Positions 41,950 to 49,472 are shown, counted from the stretch's first letter. The stretch is DNA of 64,000 nucleotides from DASSUW01 sp963730535 (GCA_963730535.1 CAVSRU010000003.1:248001-312000); one strand, 5' to 3'. Notes: a model not told the origin generated them from the sequence alone. Program-made: numbers and translations.

Positions 41950-42873
41950 TCATGCCGGGGGCGCGAGCAGCCCGTGGAGCTGGGCCTCGGTCACATCTCG
42001 CGCGATCTCGATCCGGCCGAGCGGGTTGCGCGAGCCGGGGGACGCGAAGCCGCTGCGATCCTGTGTGAAGACCACCTCGAAGCTCAGCAGCAAGCGGGCG
42101 AGAAGCTCGCGCGGGATGCGCCGATCGTTGGTGCCGGCCTGACCGTAGTTGCCGTACGGAGGGGCGAAGGCAAGCGGCCGGTAGCCCTCGACGTGGGCGG
42201 CAAGCTGCTCCTCACCGTACGTGATGTCCGAGAACACCCTCTCGCGCCAGCCGCCGAGCACCTCCTCGGATCCACGGTACGCATAGAAGGGACCGACGTC
42301 GGTGGGCGAGGACCCGTACCGGATCTGCCGGTGCCCCGTGCCGGATTGGAGCTGCACGTCCCAGCGACCACTGCTCTGTAGGCGGTTGAGCTCCTGCCAG
42401 GTCAGGTACATGGGGTCCGCCTCCTCTACGCGCCCGACGTCGACGAACAACACGGCGTTGAAGCCGAGCTCGCTGAGGATCGCGTCGGTCCCGGTCCATG
42501 AGTCCAGGCGCCCGCCGTCGAAGGTCAGGAGCAGGGGCCGTGGCGGAAGGCTGACCTTCTCGCGCTTGACGAAGCGCACGAACTCCTCGAGCGTGATGGT
42601 CTCGTAGCCCGCCTGGTCGAGCAGGACCATCTGCCGCGCGAAGTCGTCCGGTGCCCGGCTGCGGTAGACCAGGGCGGGAACCGCTGTACGACTCGGCGCA
42701 CCGCGCACCCACAGCTTCCGGTCATCAGCTGAGAGCACGACGCGAGGCGCGGCTAGTGGGGTCCGTGCGGCAGGCTCGTGAGATGCTCGGTCTCCCACTT
42801 GCCCGCACGCCGCCAGCACTGCTGTGCACATCCCAAGCGCGGCGATTCCGGATCTCACACGCCGACATGTCAC
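41950..42873 (-). CDS. Lipoprotein with degenerate polysaccharide deacetylase domain
   Basis: A 307-residue protein from GTG 42873 with a lipobox (CTAVLAACG). The NodB-type domain is recognisable: FARQMVLLDQAGYETITLEEF, PLLLTFDGGRLDS, LGFNAVLFVDVGRVE and APPYGNYGQ. In motif 1 the canonical TFDDG is TFDGG, losing a metal-binding Asp, and the usual histidine of motif 2 reads QLQSGTGH. Metal-dependent deacetylation is therefore doubtful, although the late His is kept. It may bind glycan at the cell surface. It is divergent from the small winged-helix gene across a palindrome. Confidence 0.7.
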   Translation of the reverse strand: MTCRRVRSGIAALGMCTAVLAACGQVGDRASHEPAARTPLAAPRVVLSADDRKLWVRGAPSRTAVPALVYRSRAPDDFARQMVLLDQAGYETITLEEFVRFVKREKVSLPPRPLLLTFDGGRLDSWTGTDAILSELGFNAVLFVDVGRVEEADPMYLTWQELNRLQSSGRWDVQLQSGTGHRQIRYGSSPTDVGPFYAYRGSEEVLGGWRERVFSDITYGEEQLAAHVEGYRPLAFAPPYGNYGQAGTNDRRIPRELLARLLLSFEVVFTQDRSGFASPGSRNPLGRIEIARDVTEAQLHGLLAPPA

Positions 42874-42874
42874 A

Positions 42875-42896
42875 CCGAGGCATCATCCCGCCTCGG
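42875..42896. promoter_or_regulatory. Inverted repeat between deacetylase and winged-helix genes
   Basis: CCGAGGC-ATCATCCC-GCCTCGG has perfect seven-base arms and lies two bases from the deacetylase start codon and 35 bases before the winged-helix protein start. It could be an operator for the adjacent DNA-binding-like protein or a leader hairpin for the minus-strand mRNA. Confidence 0.4.
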
Positions 42897-42930
42897 CTGA
42901 CGGATGCTGGCAGTCTGCGACCATCGGTCG

Positions 42931-43182
42931 GTGAGCCGTCGAGACCTGGTCCACATCCTCGATGCGCTGTGGCGCCTGTCGGGGGGAAAGGCCGACGTCG
43001 GAGTGCCTGTGGCCGACATCGAGCAGGCCATCGGCCGCGGGCACGGCGACATGCGGACGCCGCTCAACCTGCAGTCGCTGGCGGATGACGGCCGCGCCCT
43101 CCGGCTGCCGGAGGGCACCTGGGCCCTCACACCACAGGGCGTCGCATGGCTGAAGCAGGACCGCGAGCTTTCCGACCCTTGA
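42931..43182 (+). CDS. Small winged-helix-like protein
   Basis: An 83-residue protein from GTG 42931 (ATG 42904 is a longer in-frame choice). SRRDLVHILDALWRLSGGK, VPVADIEQAIGRG and LQSLADDGRALRLPEGTWAL look like a compact winged helix: three helices then a beta hairpin wing, ending WLKQDRELSDP. I cannot assign a known family. Its position beside a palindrome suggests that it may regulate itself and the divergent deacetylase-like gene. Confidence 0.5.
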   Translation: MSRRDLVHILDALWRLSGGKADVGVPVADIEQAIGRGHGDMRTPLNLQSLADDGRALRLPEGTWALTPQGVAWLKQDRELSDP

Positions 43183-43217
43183 CGTATCACGCGGCGTCGT
43201 GAGTGCTCCTATGTCCC

Positions 43218-43685
43218 GTGGACGCTCGACGAACCCGACTAGGACTCGCACTCGCTCTCATCTTTGCGACGCTCATCGCGAGCACCTCGACGGCACTCAC
43301 CGCTCCGCCGGGGCAGGCGGCGGTGCCGATCCCGCGCCCTCGCCCGCCGGCGGCCTACTCGCTTCCCCATCCGCAGCCGCAGATCCCGCGCCCGCCCCGG
43401 GACCTGTTTCCGGAGGTCTACCCGAGCAACGATCCGAACGTGTACGAGCCCACCGGCATCGACCGGTTCGGGGCCGGTGCCACGAGCGACGTGCTGGGAT
43501 CGGGCTACGACGACGATGACGACGGTGGCGGCACCACCGGTATCGGCGCGTACCCGGGCGGCGCCTCGGACTACGTCTACGACGACGACGGCGGTGGCGG
43601 CCTGAACCTGGGATCGGTCGGGGTCGCTGGTGGCGTCGTCATGAGCGTGGGGTCGTTGATGATGTGGCTGCGACGGAGGCGATGA
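43218..43685 (+). CDS. Secreted Pro/Gly/Asp-rich protein with C-terminal anchor
   Basis: A 155-residue protein from GTG 43218 (GTG 43203 would add five residues). A signal peptide (LGLALALIFATLIASTSTAL) is followed by a Pro-rich region (IPRPRPPAAYSLPHPQPQIP), then Asp/Gly-rich runs (GYDDDDDGGGTTG, YVYDDDGGGGLNLG), a hydrophobic helix VGVAGGVVMSVGSLMMWL and RRRR at the extreme end. The layout resembles C-terminal sorting signals of the GlyGly-CTERM type: glycine patch, membrane helix, arginine cluster. The acidic runs might bind calcium. Its stop overlaps the next start (ATGA). Confidence 0.6.
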   Translation: MDARRTRLGLALALIFATLIASTSTALTAPPGQAAVPIPRPRPPAAYSLPHPQPQIPRPPRDLFPEVYPSNDPNVYEPTGIDRFGAGATSDVLGSGYDDDDDGGGTTGIGAYPGGASDYVYDDDGGGGLNLGSVGVAGGVVMSVGSLMMWLRRRR

Positions 43686-44290
43686 CGCCGGAGATGTCCA
43701 CGTTCATCGGGATGTTCGCCGTCGACCAGCGGCGCAAGCGACAGCTCTACACCGACAACTACTCCCACGTGGTCGTCGTCTTCGACACGGGACTCATCCT
43801 CGTCGAGGCGGCCCCGCTGCGCGACAACGCCGTCGCGTGGACGCGCCGGGGACCGGTACCCGTACCGCATGCCCAGCTTGCGAGAACGGTCCTACGACTC
43901 ATACCGAAGTACGCCCCCCTCAAGCGGACCATCGCGCAACTCAAGCCGCTCACGCCCGAGACGCTCGCCGCGCTTTATCCGAACCGCGGACGCCGCGTCT
44001 GGAACGATCAGATCCGGTCCGCAGTCCTCAAGGGCAACCGCCGCGCCGATCTCAAGATCGCGTACGCGAGCGACAGCTACGGCAGCCAGATGGAGCTCTG
44101 GTTCACCATCTCGGTCACCGAAGACCCCGAGCCCGTACGGGCCGCGCTCGCGACCCTGCTGGGGGAACGGTTCAGCGCGCAGCGCCGGAGCGTCTTCTCG
44201 GCTGTCGGCGACGCGTTCTCGGCGGCGGGAACCGCCGTCGACATCGGTCAGGACGTCGCCGATCGCCCGGCACCAGAGCTCAGGGCGTGA
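43682..44290 (+). CDS. Protein of unknown function coupled to the secreted Asp/Gly-rich protein
   Basis: A 202-residue soluble protein from ATG 43682, overlapping the upstream stop as ATGA with GGAGG just before. It has strands SHVVVVFDTGLILVEAAP, a basic central region (RGRRVWNDQIRSAVLKGNRR) and YGSQMELWFTISVTEDPEPV, consistent with a mixed alpha/beta fold; the pattern DTGLILVEA is reminiscent of small PH-like domains, but this is not secure. No signal peptide or membrane segment is seen. Translational coupling suggests that it works with the secreted protein. Confidence 0.55.
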   Translation: MTPEMSTFIGMFAVDQRRKRQLYTDNYSHVVVVFDTGLILVEAAPLRDNAVAWTRRGPVPVPHAQLARTVLRLIPKYAPLKRTIAQLKPLTPETLAALYPNRGRRVWNDQIRSAVLKGNRRADLKIAYASDSYGSQMELWFTISVTEDPEPVRAALATLLGERFSAQRRSVFSAVGDAFSAAGTAVDIGQDVADRPAPELRA

Positions 44291-44325
44291 ACGCGAAAGA
44301 ACTCCACAGGCCGTAGCTGGCGGCG

Positions 44326-44331
44326 TAGGGT
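44326..44331 (+). promoter_or_regulatory. Candidate -10 of the small ABM-like gene
   Basis: TAGGGT lies 26 bases before ATG 44357 and is followed by an AGGAGGG ribosome binding site at 44346-44352, so this gene, unlike many others here, appears to have a normal leader. The 66-bp gap contains nothing else recognisable. Confidence 0.35.
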
Positions 44332-44356
44332 TGGCGCAGTCCAGCAGGAGGGTCAG

Positions 44357-44641
44357 ATGGCGCTCGCACGGGTTGTGGCATTCGATGGGGTCACCAAGGA
44401 CCGAATGGCGGAGATGCAACGCGAGATGGGTGAGGGGGAGCCGCCGGAGGGCATCCCCGCGAAGGAGATCGTCGTGCTCCACGATCCTGACGGCGAGAAG
44501 TCGCTCGTGATCCTCTTCTTCGACAACGAAGACGACTACAGGCGCGGCGACGAGACCCTCAGCGCCATGCCGGCAGGCGATACCCCGGGCCAGCGCACAT
44601 CCGTGGCGAGGTACGACGTCGCCGTCCGGATGGCGGTGTAA
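44357..44641 (+). CDS. Small ferredoxin-like-fold (ABM-type) protein
   Basis: A 94-residue protein with the order strand (LARVVAFDGV), helix (KDRMAEMQREMGEG), strands (EIVVLHDPDGEKSLVILFFD), helix (NEDDYRRGDETLSAM), strand (TSVARYDVAVRM). This is the pattern of dimeric alpha/beta-barrel (ABM-like) proteins found widely in actinobacteria without a known role. A strong AGGAGGG precedes the start. A hairpin terminator follows its stop. Confidence 0.7.
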   Translation: MALARVVAFDGVTKDRMAEMQREMGEGEPPEGIPAKEIVVLHDPDGEKSLVILFFDNEDDYRRGDETLSAMPAGDTPGQRTSVARYDVAVRMAV

Positions 44642-44660
44642 CTCCCGCTCCCCTCGAGTG

Positions 44661-44693
44661 ACACCGAAGGCCCGTGCTGGGCCTCCGGTGTCG
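44661..44693. terminator. Hairpin terminator between convergent genes
   Basis: GACACCGAAGGCCC (44661-44674), loop GTGCT, then GGGCCTCCGGTGTC (44680-44693) pair in 13 of 14 positions. There is no T run, as is common in high-GC actinobacteria. Lying between the converging small gene (stop 44641) and the ferritin-like gene (stop 44712), it can serve both directions. Confidence 0.7.
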
Positions 44694-44711
44694 CGGTCGA
44701 GGCGCCTGGAT

Positions 44712-45749
44712 CAGGCGTTGGCGTGCTCGCGCTCGGTGGCCGTGAGGACCCCCGCGCGGTTCTTGTGGGCGCGCTCGTACGTGCGCACCTGCTTGGCGCG
44801 CTCGTCGTCGCCCTCGGAGAGCACGGCCTGCACCTCGCTGGCCGTCAGCTCGTCATAGCCCGCCCACGGCTCGTCGCCGCGCAGTGACGCGATACGGCTC
44901 CGGATCGTGGTGCGGTTCTGGTTCTTGCGCTCGTAGGCGTCGACCTTGGCCAGGTCGATCTGCGACAGCTCGGCCAGACGGCCGACGATCTCGTCGGCGG
45001 TGAGCTTGTCGTAGCGAGCGATCGCGAGGTCGCCCTCGGATGGCCACGGCGCCCTTGACCTGACCCTCGGCGCGGGCGACGCCCGGGACCTTGCGGGCCT
45101 GGCGCGCGTTGCGCTTCGTCGTCGTGCTCGTCTTGCGCGCGGCGCCCTTGGCCTTGCGGCCGGCGGCGCGGGCGGTGTCAGCGGCGCCCGTCGTGGTCAC
45201 GTCGTAGCTGCCGTTGCCCTTGACGTCGGCGCCGACCACGGCGTCGGCGAGCTTCGGGATCTCGCGCAGGACACGCGCGAGCATCTTCTCCTCGTCGGCG
45301 CGGATGGACGCGGCCAGGGTGGCCGTGGTCTCGTCGCCGACGGTCCGGGCCAGGCGCTCGATCGCCGTGTAGGTGGCGATCTCCAGACCCTCGGTGGCCG
45401 CGGCGTCCTTGGCGTTCTTGAGGACCTTCTCCTCGCCGCCGGAGCCGCGCAGGAGGTCGAACGGGGCCTTGCCGAGCGCGAGCGCCTGGCCGACCACGGT
45501 CTCGGCGGCGCCGACGACGGCCATCAGCGGATTGCGACCCTGACGCAGCTCGCCGACGCGGCGGCCGACGCGCTCGGCGTGGTCGCGCGTCTCGCGCAGG
45601 TGGGTCTCGAGCGCCGTGCGGTAGCTGCCGCGCGGCGTCATCGCGATCTGCGACTGCAGCACCCGCACGAGCGCATGCTCGGTGGCGTGCGCCTCGTTGA
45701 GGTACTGAACGATCTTCTGCTGCTGCTTCTGCTGTTCGGACTGACTCAT
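44712..45749 (-). CDS. Ferritin-like protein with H1-like linker and C-terminal helical repeats, frameshifted
   Basis: ATG 45749 has GGAG upstream. Residues ~5-165 form a DUF892/YciE-like four-helix ferritin-like domain (YLNEAHATEHALVRVLQSQI, LETHLRETRDHAERVGRRV, ADEEKMLARVLREIPKL). A Lys/Ala/Thr-rich stretch resembling histone H1 follows (GRKAKGAARKTSTTTKRNAR). The frame then breaks at base 45041; removing one base continues into two related helical units, YDKLTADEIVGRLAEL...YERKNQNRTTI and YDELTASEVQAVLSEG...YERAHKNRAGV, ending EREHANA. The combination suggests a stress protein that binds DNA and metal. It diverges from the second ppk2 across 312 bp. Confidence 0.7.
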
Positions 45750-46061
45750 TGAGTCGTCTCCAATCTTGTGCTGGTCGTCGCGCTTGGGAGCGGTCGTCGG
45801 CGGTGTAGGGCTCGCCGAACGACCCGTCTCTCGCGGAAGCCGCAATCGACCTGCGAAGTCGTGTCAACGGAAACTGAGGAAGCGCGGCGAAGAGTTCCCA
45901 GCGCTCCCTGTATGAGTTCTACCCAGGGGTCCCAGTGCCAAACAGATGTTCGACTGTGTGACAGGACTCACAATACGAACGACCGTTCGCCCAGTGCCCG
46001 GCCGGTTTCGTCCGAGTCCGCTCCGGTGAAACTCCCTCCAGGCGACGCGAGGAGCGCGACG
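45750..46061. promoter_or_regulatory. Divergent intergenic region with palindrome (ferritin-like gene/ppk2)
   Basis: This 312-bp gap is the longest in the window without a supported gene. It holds the GGAG site of the ferritin-like gene (45750-45765), a perfect palindrome CGAACG-AC-CGTTCG (45976-45989) similar in style to TetR-type operators, and the AGGAG of ppk2 (46050-46054). An open frame runs through it in phase with ppk2 but its composition (Arg/Ser/Pro) does not look like protein. The lower GC between 45900 and 45990 fits a promoter region. Confidence 0.5.
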
Positions 46062-46910
46062 ATGGCCAGGACGAAGGACGCAAACAGCGCGCAGGCGGCC
46101 AAGAGCGCTAACGGCCGGTCGCCTGCCAGCGCGCCAAAGCTGAAGCGCAAGCGCTTTGACGAAGAGGTGGACCGGCTCCACGTGGAGCTCGTCAAGCTCC
46201 AGGAGTACGTCAAGGCGCGTGGTTTGCGGGTCGTCGTCATCTTCGAGGGCCGCGACGCGGCCGGCAAGGGTGGCGTGATCAAGACGATCACGCAGGACCT
46301 CAACCCGCGCGTGTGCCGTGTCGCCGCTCTGCCCGCGCCCAGCGACCGCGAGCGCACACAGTGGTACTTCCAGCGGTACATCGCTGAGCTGCCGTCGGGC
46401 GGAGAGATGGTGCTGTTCGATCGCAGCTGGTACAACCGCGCCGGCGTCGAGCGCGTCATGGGCTTCTGCACCGACGAGGAGTATCAGGAGTTCCTTCGCG
46501 CGTGCCCGCTGTTCGAGGAGATGCTCCTCCGCTCGGGCATCAAGCTCATCAAGTACTGGTTCTCGGTCTCCGATGACGAGCAGGAGCGCCGCTTCCAAGC
46601 CCGGCTAGCCGACCCCGCCAAGCACTGGAAGCTGAGCCCGATGGACCTCGAGGCGCGCAGCCGCTGGGTCGACTACTCGCGCGCCAAGGACGCGATGTTC
46701 GCGCACACCGACACCAAGCTGTCGCCGTGGTGGGTCGTGCAAGCCGACGACAAGCGCCGCGCACGGCTGAACACCATCACGCATCTGCTCGGCAGCATCC
46801 CGTACGAGTACCAGGCGCCTGCACCGCTAGCACTGCCCCCGCGTCAGAGCGACGAAGGTTACGAGCGCCCGCCGCTCAAGACCCAGCGGTTCGTGCCCGA
46901 GGTGTTCTAA
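46062..46910 (+). CDS. ppk2: Polyphosphate kinase 2, class I type
   Basis: A 282-residue protein; ATG 46062 has AGGAG seven bases upstream. Walker A is FEGRDAAGKGGVIKTI, followed by LPAPSDRERTQWYFQRYIAE and Walker B/lid VLFDRSWYNRAGVERVMGFC, then SVSDDEQERRFQARLADPAK. These match the class I PPK2 proteins that phosphorylate nucleoside diphosphates from polyphosphate. An Ala/Lys/Ser-rich N-terminal extension of ~30 residues and a Pro-rich tail are added. It is the second PPK2 in the window and is clearly different from the one at 15.7 kb. Confidence 0.92.
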   Translation: MARTKDANSAQAAKSANGRSPASAPKLKRKRFDEEVDRLHVELVKLQEYVKARGLRVVVIFEGRDAAGKGGVIKTITQDLNPRVCRVAALPAPSDRERTQWYFQRYIAELPSGGEMVLFDRSWYNRAGVERVMGFCTDEEYQEFLRACPLFEEMLLRSGIKLIKYWFSVSDDEQERRFQARLADPAKHWKLSPMDLEARSRWVDYSRAKDAMFAHTDTKLSPWWVVQADDKRRARLNTITHLLGSIPYEYQAPAPLALPPRQSDEGYERPPLKTQRFVPEVF

Positions 46911-46933
46911 CCCCACTAAGCCGCGTGCGGCGC

Positions 46934-47098
46934 TCAGTACCACTTCCCTTTCGCGAAGCCGCCGAACGCGACGAGGCCCACCAGCGCGACGATGAGCCCC
47001 ACCCAGAAGCTCCAAATGAGCATCAGGACGATGCCGACGATGACGAGAATGCCACCGAGACCAATCCCGCCCGTGTTGCCGCCTGTTCCGCGTGCCAT
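46934..47098 (-). CDS. Small hydrophobic membrane protein (DUF6131-like)
   Basis: A 54-residue protein from ATG 47098 with a strong GAGGAGG ribosome binding site. It has a Gly-rich start (ARGTGGNTGGIGLGG), one long or two short hydrophobic helices (LVIVGIVLMLIWSFWVGLIV and ALVGLVAFGG) and ends KGKWY. It resembles the short actinobacterial hydrophobic proteins grouped as DUF6131. The function is unknown; proximity to ppk2 and the ferritin-like gene fits a stress-related set. The 115-bp gap before it (47099-47213) shows only the ribosome binding site. Confidence 0.7.
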   Translation of the reverse strand: MARGTGGNTGGIGLGGILVIVGIVLMLIWSFWVGLIVALVGLVAFGGFAKGKWY

Positions 47099-47213
47099 AC
47101 GACTGCCTCCTCGACCAGGTGATCCGGCCCCGCACCGCGTGTGCCGGGGTCCAAGCAGCCCACTCATTCCCTGCAGGAGAGCCGTTCCCTCCTCGACATG
47201 AAACCGATAGTCG

Positions 47214-48293
47214 TCAGGGCGTGAACTTGACGGTGATGACGTCGCCGTCGGCCATCACGTAGTCGCGGCCCTCGAGCCGCAGCGTGCCCCGCTCGCGCGC
47301 CGCCGCGTAGCCGCCGGCGTCGACGAGCGGCTCCCAGCCGATGACCTCCGCGCGCACGAAGCCGCGCTGGATGTCCGAGTGGATCTCGCCGGCGGCGTGC
47401 CAGGCGGTCAGGCCCCGGCGAAGGTGCCACGACTGGGCCGGCTTGTCCTCGCCCGCCGTGAAGAACGCGAGCAGGTCGAGCAACCCGAAGGCGCCCCGGA
47501 CCACACGCGTCAGCCCCGACTCGCCGACGCCCATCTCCTCGCGCATGACCGCCGCCTCCTCGTCGTCGAGCTCGGACAGCTCCGCCTCGATCCGGGAGGA
47601 CACAGCGACCGCCGCCGCCCCTTCGGCGGCCGCGACGTCGGCGACGACCGACGGCACGGCGTCGTCGCCCTCGTCCACGTTGGCGACGAACAGGACCGGC
47701 TTGCCGGTCAACGGCGAGAGGTCGCGCAACGCGTTCGGCGCGGCTTCGGGAACCGGGACCGTGCGCGCCGGCTGGCCCGACTGCAGAGCGGCGATGACCT
47801 GCTCGAGCCACGCCTGCTCGGCGATCGCCACCTTGTCACCGCCGCGCGCCGTGCGCACCACGCGGGCGTGGCGGCGCTCGGCCTGCTCGAGGTCCGCGTA
47901 CACGAGCTCGGTCTCGATCGTCTCGATGTCCGAGGCCGGATCGACGCGGCCCTCCGGATGGATCACGTTCGCGTCGCCGTGCGCGCGCACGACGTGCAGC
48001 AGCGCGTCGGTCTCGCGGATGTTGGCGAGGAACTTGTTGCCGAGCCCCTCGCCCTTGTGGGCTCCCGCCACCAGGCCCGCGATGTCGTGGAACTCGATCG
48101 TGTCGGGCACCACGCTGGACGCGCCGATCGTGCGCGCCACGGCATCGAGCCGCTCGTCGGCCACCGGCACGACGGCTACGTTCGGCTCGATCGTCGTGAA
48201 CGGGTAGTTGGCCGCCTCCGCGCCCGCCCGGGACAGCGCGTTGAAGAGCGACGACTTGCCCGCGTTGGGCATCCCGACGATGCCGACCTTCAT
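47214..48293 (-). CDS. ychF: Redox-regulated OBG-type ATPase YchF
   Basis: A 359-residue protein from ATG 48293. G1 is GIVGMPNAGKSSLFNAL, G2 region NYPFTTIEPNVAVV, G3 DIAGLVAGAHKGEGLGNKFL, and the altered G4 (NVDE in VLFVANVDEGDD) that makes this family prefer ATP. The C-terminal TGS domain includes WEPLVDAGGYAAARERG and GRDYVMADGDVITVKF. YchF interacts with ribosomes and modulates stress responses. It overlaps the upstream PAP2 gene stop by four bases. Confidence 0.95.
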   Translation of the reverse strand: MKVGIVGMPNAGKSSLFNALSRAGAEAANYPFTTIEPNVAVVPVADERLDAVARTIGASSVVPDTIEFHDIAGLVAGAHKGEGLGNKFLANIRETDALLHVVRAHGDANVIHPEGRVDPASDIETIETELVYADLEQAERRHARVVRTARGGDKVAIAEQAWLEQVIAALQSGQPARTVPVPEAAPNALRDLSPLTGKPVLFVANVDEGDDAVPSVVADVAAAEGAAAVAVSSRIEAELSELDDEEAAVMREEMGVGESGLTRVVRGAFGLLDLLAFFTAGEDKPAQSWHLRRGLTAWHAAGEIHSDIQRGFVRAEVIGWEPLVDAGGYAAARERGTLRLEGRDYVMADGDVITVKFTP

Positions 48294-48793
48294 CGCCCGA
48301 AGGTCCCCAGCACGGTCCCCAGCGCGGCGCCCGCCGCGACGTCCGACGGATAGTGCACGCCGAGATACAGCCGCGAGAACGCCATCGCTCCCGCCGCGCC
48401 CAGCAGCGGCGCCCGCGGCAGCAGCCGCCCGTATGCCTGCGCCGCCGCGAACGACGACGTCGAGTGCGACGACGGGAAGGAGAGGCCGGTGGGCGTCAGC
48501 ATCAGGTGCGGCAGGTCCTCGATCACCGGTCGCTTCCGGCCGATCGCCACCTTGATCGAGGTCGAGATCAGGTACGCGGCGCCGACGCAAGCGGTCGCGC
48601 GCATCCAGCTCCGGCGGCGCTCACGATCCACCCCCGCGCCGGCTGCGCCGACGACGAGCCAGACCGCGCCGTGCTCACCCAGGCGCGAGTACCGCCGCAC
48701 CCAGCGCACGGTCGCGGGCGTATGAGCGAGCGACCGCACGCGTTTGTAGAGCGCCAGGTCGACGGCGTTGAAGGCGACGCGAAGCCGGCGCAA
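48290..48793 (-). CDS. PAP2 family phosphatase
   Basis: A 167-residue membrane protein from TTG 48793. The three phosphatase motifs are present: KVAIGRKRP, SFPSSHSTSS and SRLYLGVHYPSDVAAG. It has about four hydrophobic helices. Such proteins remove phosphate from lipid pyrophosphates (for example undecaprenyl pyrophosphate) or other lipids outside the membrane. Its stop overlaps the ychF start, so the two are translationally coupled. Length is short, but all catalytic residues are retained. Confidence 0.85.
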   Translation of the reverse strand: MRRLRVAFNAVDLALYKRVRSLAHTPATVRWVRRYSRLGEHGAVWLVVGAAGAGVDRERRRSWMRATACVGAAYLISTSIKVAIGRKRPVIEDLPHLMLTPTGLSFPSSHSTSSFAAAQAYGRLLPRAPLLGAAGAMAFSRLYLGVHYPSDVAAGAALGTVLGTFGR

Positions 48794-48796
48794 GAA

Positions 48797-49036
48797 CTAG
48801 AAGCCCACGCGGTGCTCGCCGGACTCGACGCGCAGGTACGTCACCTGCCCGAGGTCGACGAGCACGGCGCCGTCGGTCGCCTCGACCTCGTACCAGCGTT
48901 CGCGACCGTCCTGGAGCGCCTGTCGGAGCGCGGCGAGCCGGTCGTCGGTCACGCGCAGGGAGAGCACCTGCGCGCTGCCGGAGAAGCCGAGCGCCGCCCG
49001 GCGCGCGCTCGGTGGCGCCTTGGTTGGATCACTCAT
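48797..49036 (-). CDS. Small protein of unknown function
   Basis: A 79-residue protein. The sequence LGFSGSAQVLSLRVTDDRL followed by helix AALRQALQDGRERWYEVEA and strands AVLVDLGQVTYLRVESGEHR suggests a small beta-barrel like fold with one helix. I know no family for it. Its first bases overlap the end of the epimerase gene (49029-49036) and its stop lies three bases from the PAP2 start, so it belongs to a single minus-strand operon from the epimerase to ychF. Confidence 0.6.
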   Translation of the reverse strand: MSDPTKAPPSARRAALGFSGSAQVLSLRVTDDRLAALRQALQDGRERWYEVEATDGAVLVDLGQVTYLRVESGEHRVGF

Positions 49037-49448
49037 GGCGATGCAGAGTGGCAGGTTGGACGAGCTCGGTCAGCACCCCGCCGGCCGCCGAAGGGTGCAG
49101 GAACGCGACCCGGGAACCCCGGATGCCGGAGCGCGGCGCCTCGTCGATCAGCCGCACTCCCGCTGCCCGCAGCCCGTCGAGCGCGGCGCCCACGTCGTCC
49201 ACCCGGTAGGCCACGTGGTGCAGGCCGGGCCCGCGGCTCGCCAGGAACCGGCCCACCGGCGTGTCGTCGCCGAGCGGCGCCAGCAGCTCCACGTGCGAGT
49301 CGCCGACGTCGAGCAGTGCGGCCTCGACGCCCTGCGCCGCGATCGTCTCGCGATGGACGAGCGGCATCCCGAACGTGTCGCGGTGCACGGCGATCGCCGC
49401 CTCGAGGTCACCGACCGCGACCCCGATGTGGTCGATGCTCGCGAACAC
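49029..49448 (-). CDS. mce: Methylmalonyl-CoA epimerase
   Basis: A 139-residue VOC protein from GTG 49448. Metal ligands are at the expected places: SIDHIGVAV (His), SHVELLAP (Glu), LHHVAYRVDD (His) and GGVLTELVQ (Glu). These, and the length, match methylmalonyl-CoA epimerase, which interconverts (S)- and (R)-methylmalonyl-CoA in propionate metabolism. The mutase is not in the window. A TACACT -10 seven bases upstream suggests a leaderless mRNA. It probably heads the operon mce-small protein-PAP2-ychF. Confidence 0.88.
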   Translation of the reverse strand: MFASIDHIGVAVGDLEAAIAVHRDTFGMPLVHRETIAAQGVEAALLDVGDSHVELLAPLGDDTPVGRFLASRGPGLHHVAYRVDDVGAALDGLRAAGVRLIDEAPRSGIRGSRVAFLHPSAAGGVLTELVQPATLHRHE

Positions 49449-49454
49449 GGCGCG

Positions 49455-49464
49455 AGTGTACCCT
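49455..49464. promoter_or_regulatory. Overlapping divergent -10 elements (mce/lipid kinase)
   Basis: AGTGTACCCT reads TACACT on the minus strand (49460-49455), seven bases before the mce GTG, and TACCCT on the plus strand (49459-49464), nine bases before the kinase GTG at 49473. The two hexamers share the central TA. Only 24 bases separate the two start codons, so both promoters must lie here or in the coding regions. Confidence 0.5.
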
Positions 49465-49472
49465 CAGCGCCA

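Noticed and set aside
45768..46061. Extending the second ppk2 to the upstream open frame at 45768
   Set aside because: The added ~98 residues are Arg/Ser/Pro-rich, no homology is apparent, and ATG 46062 has a well-spaced AGGAG.
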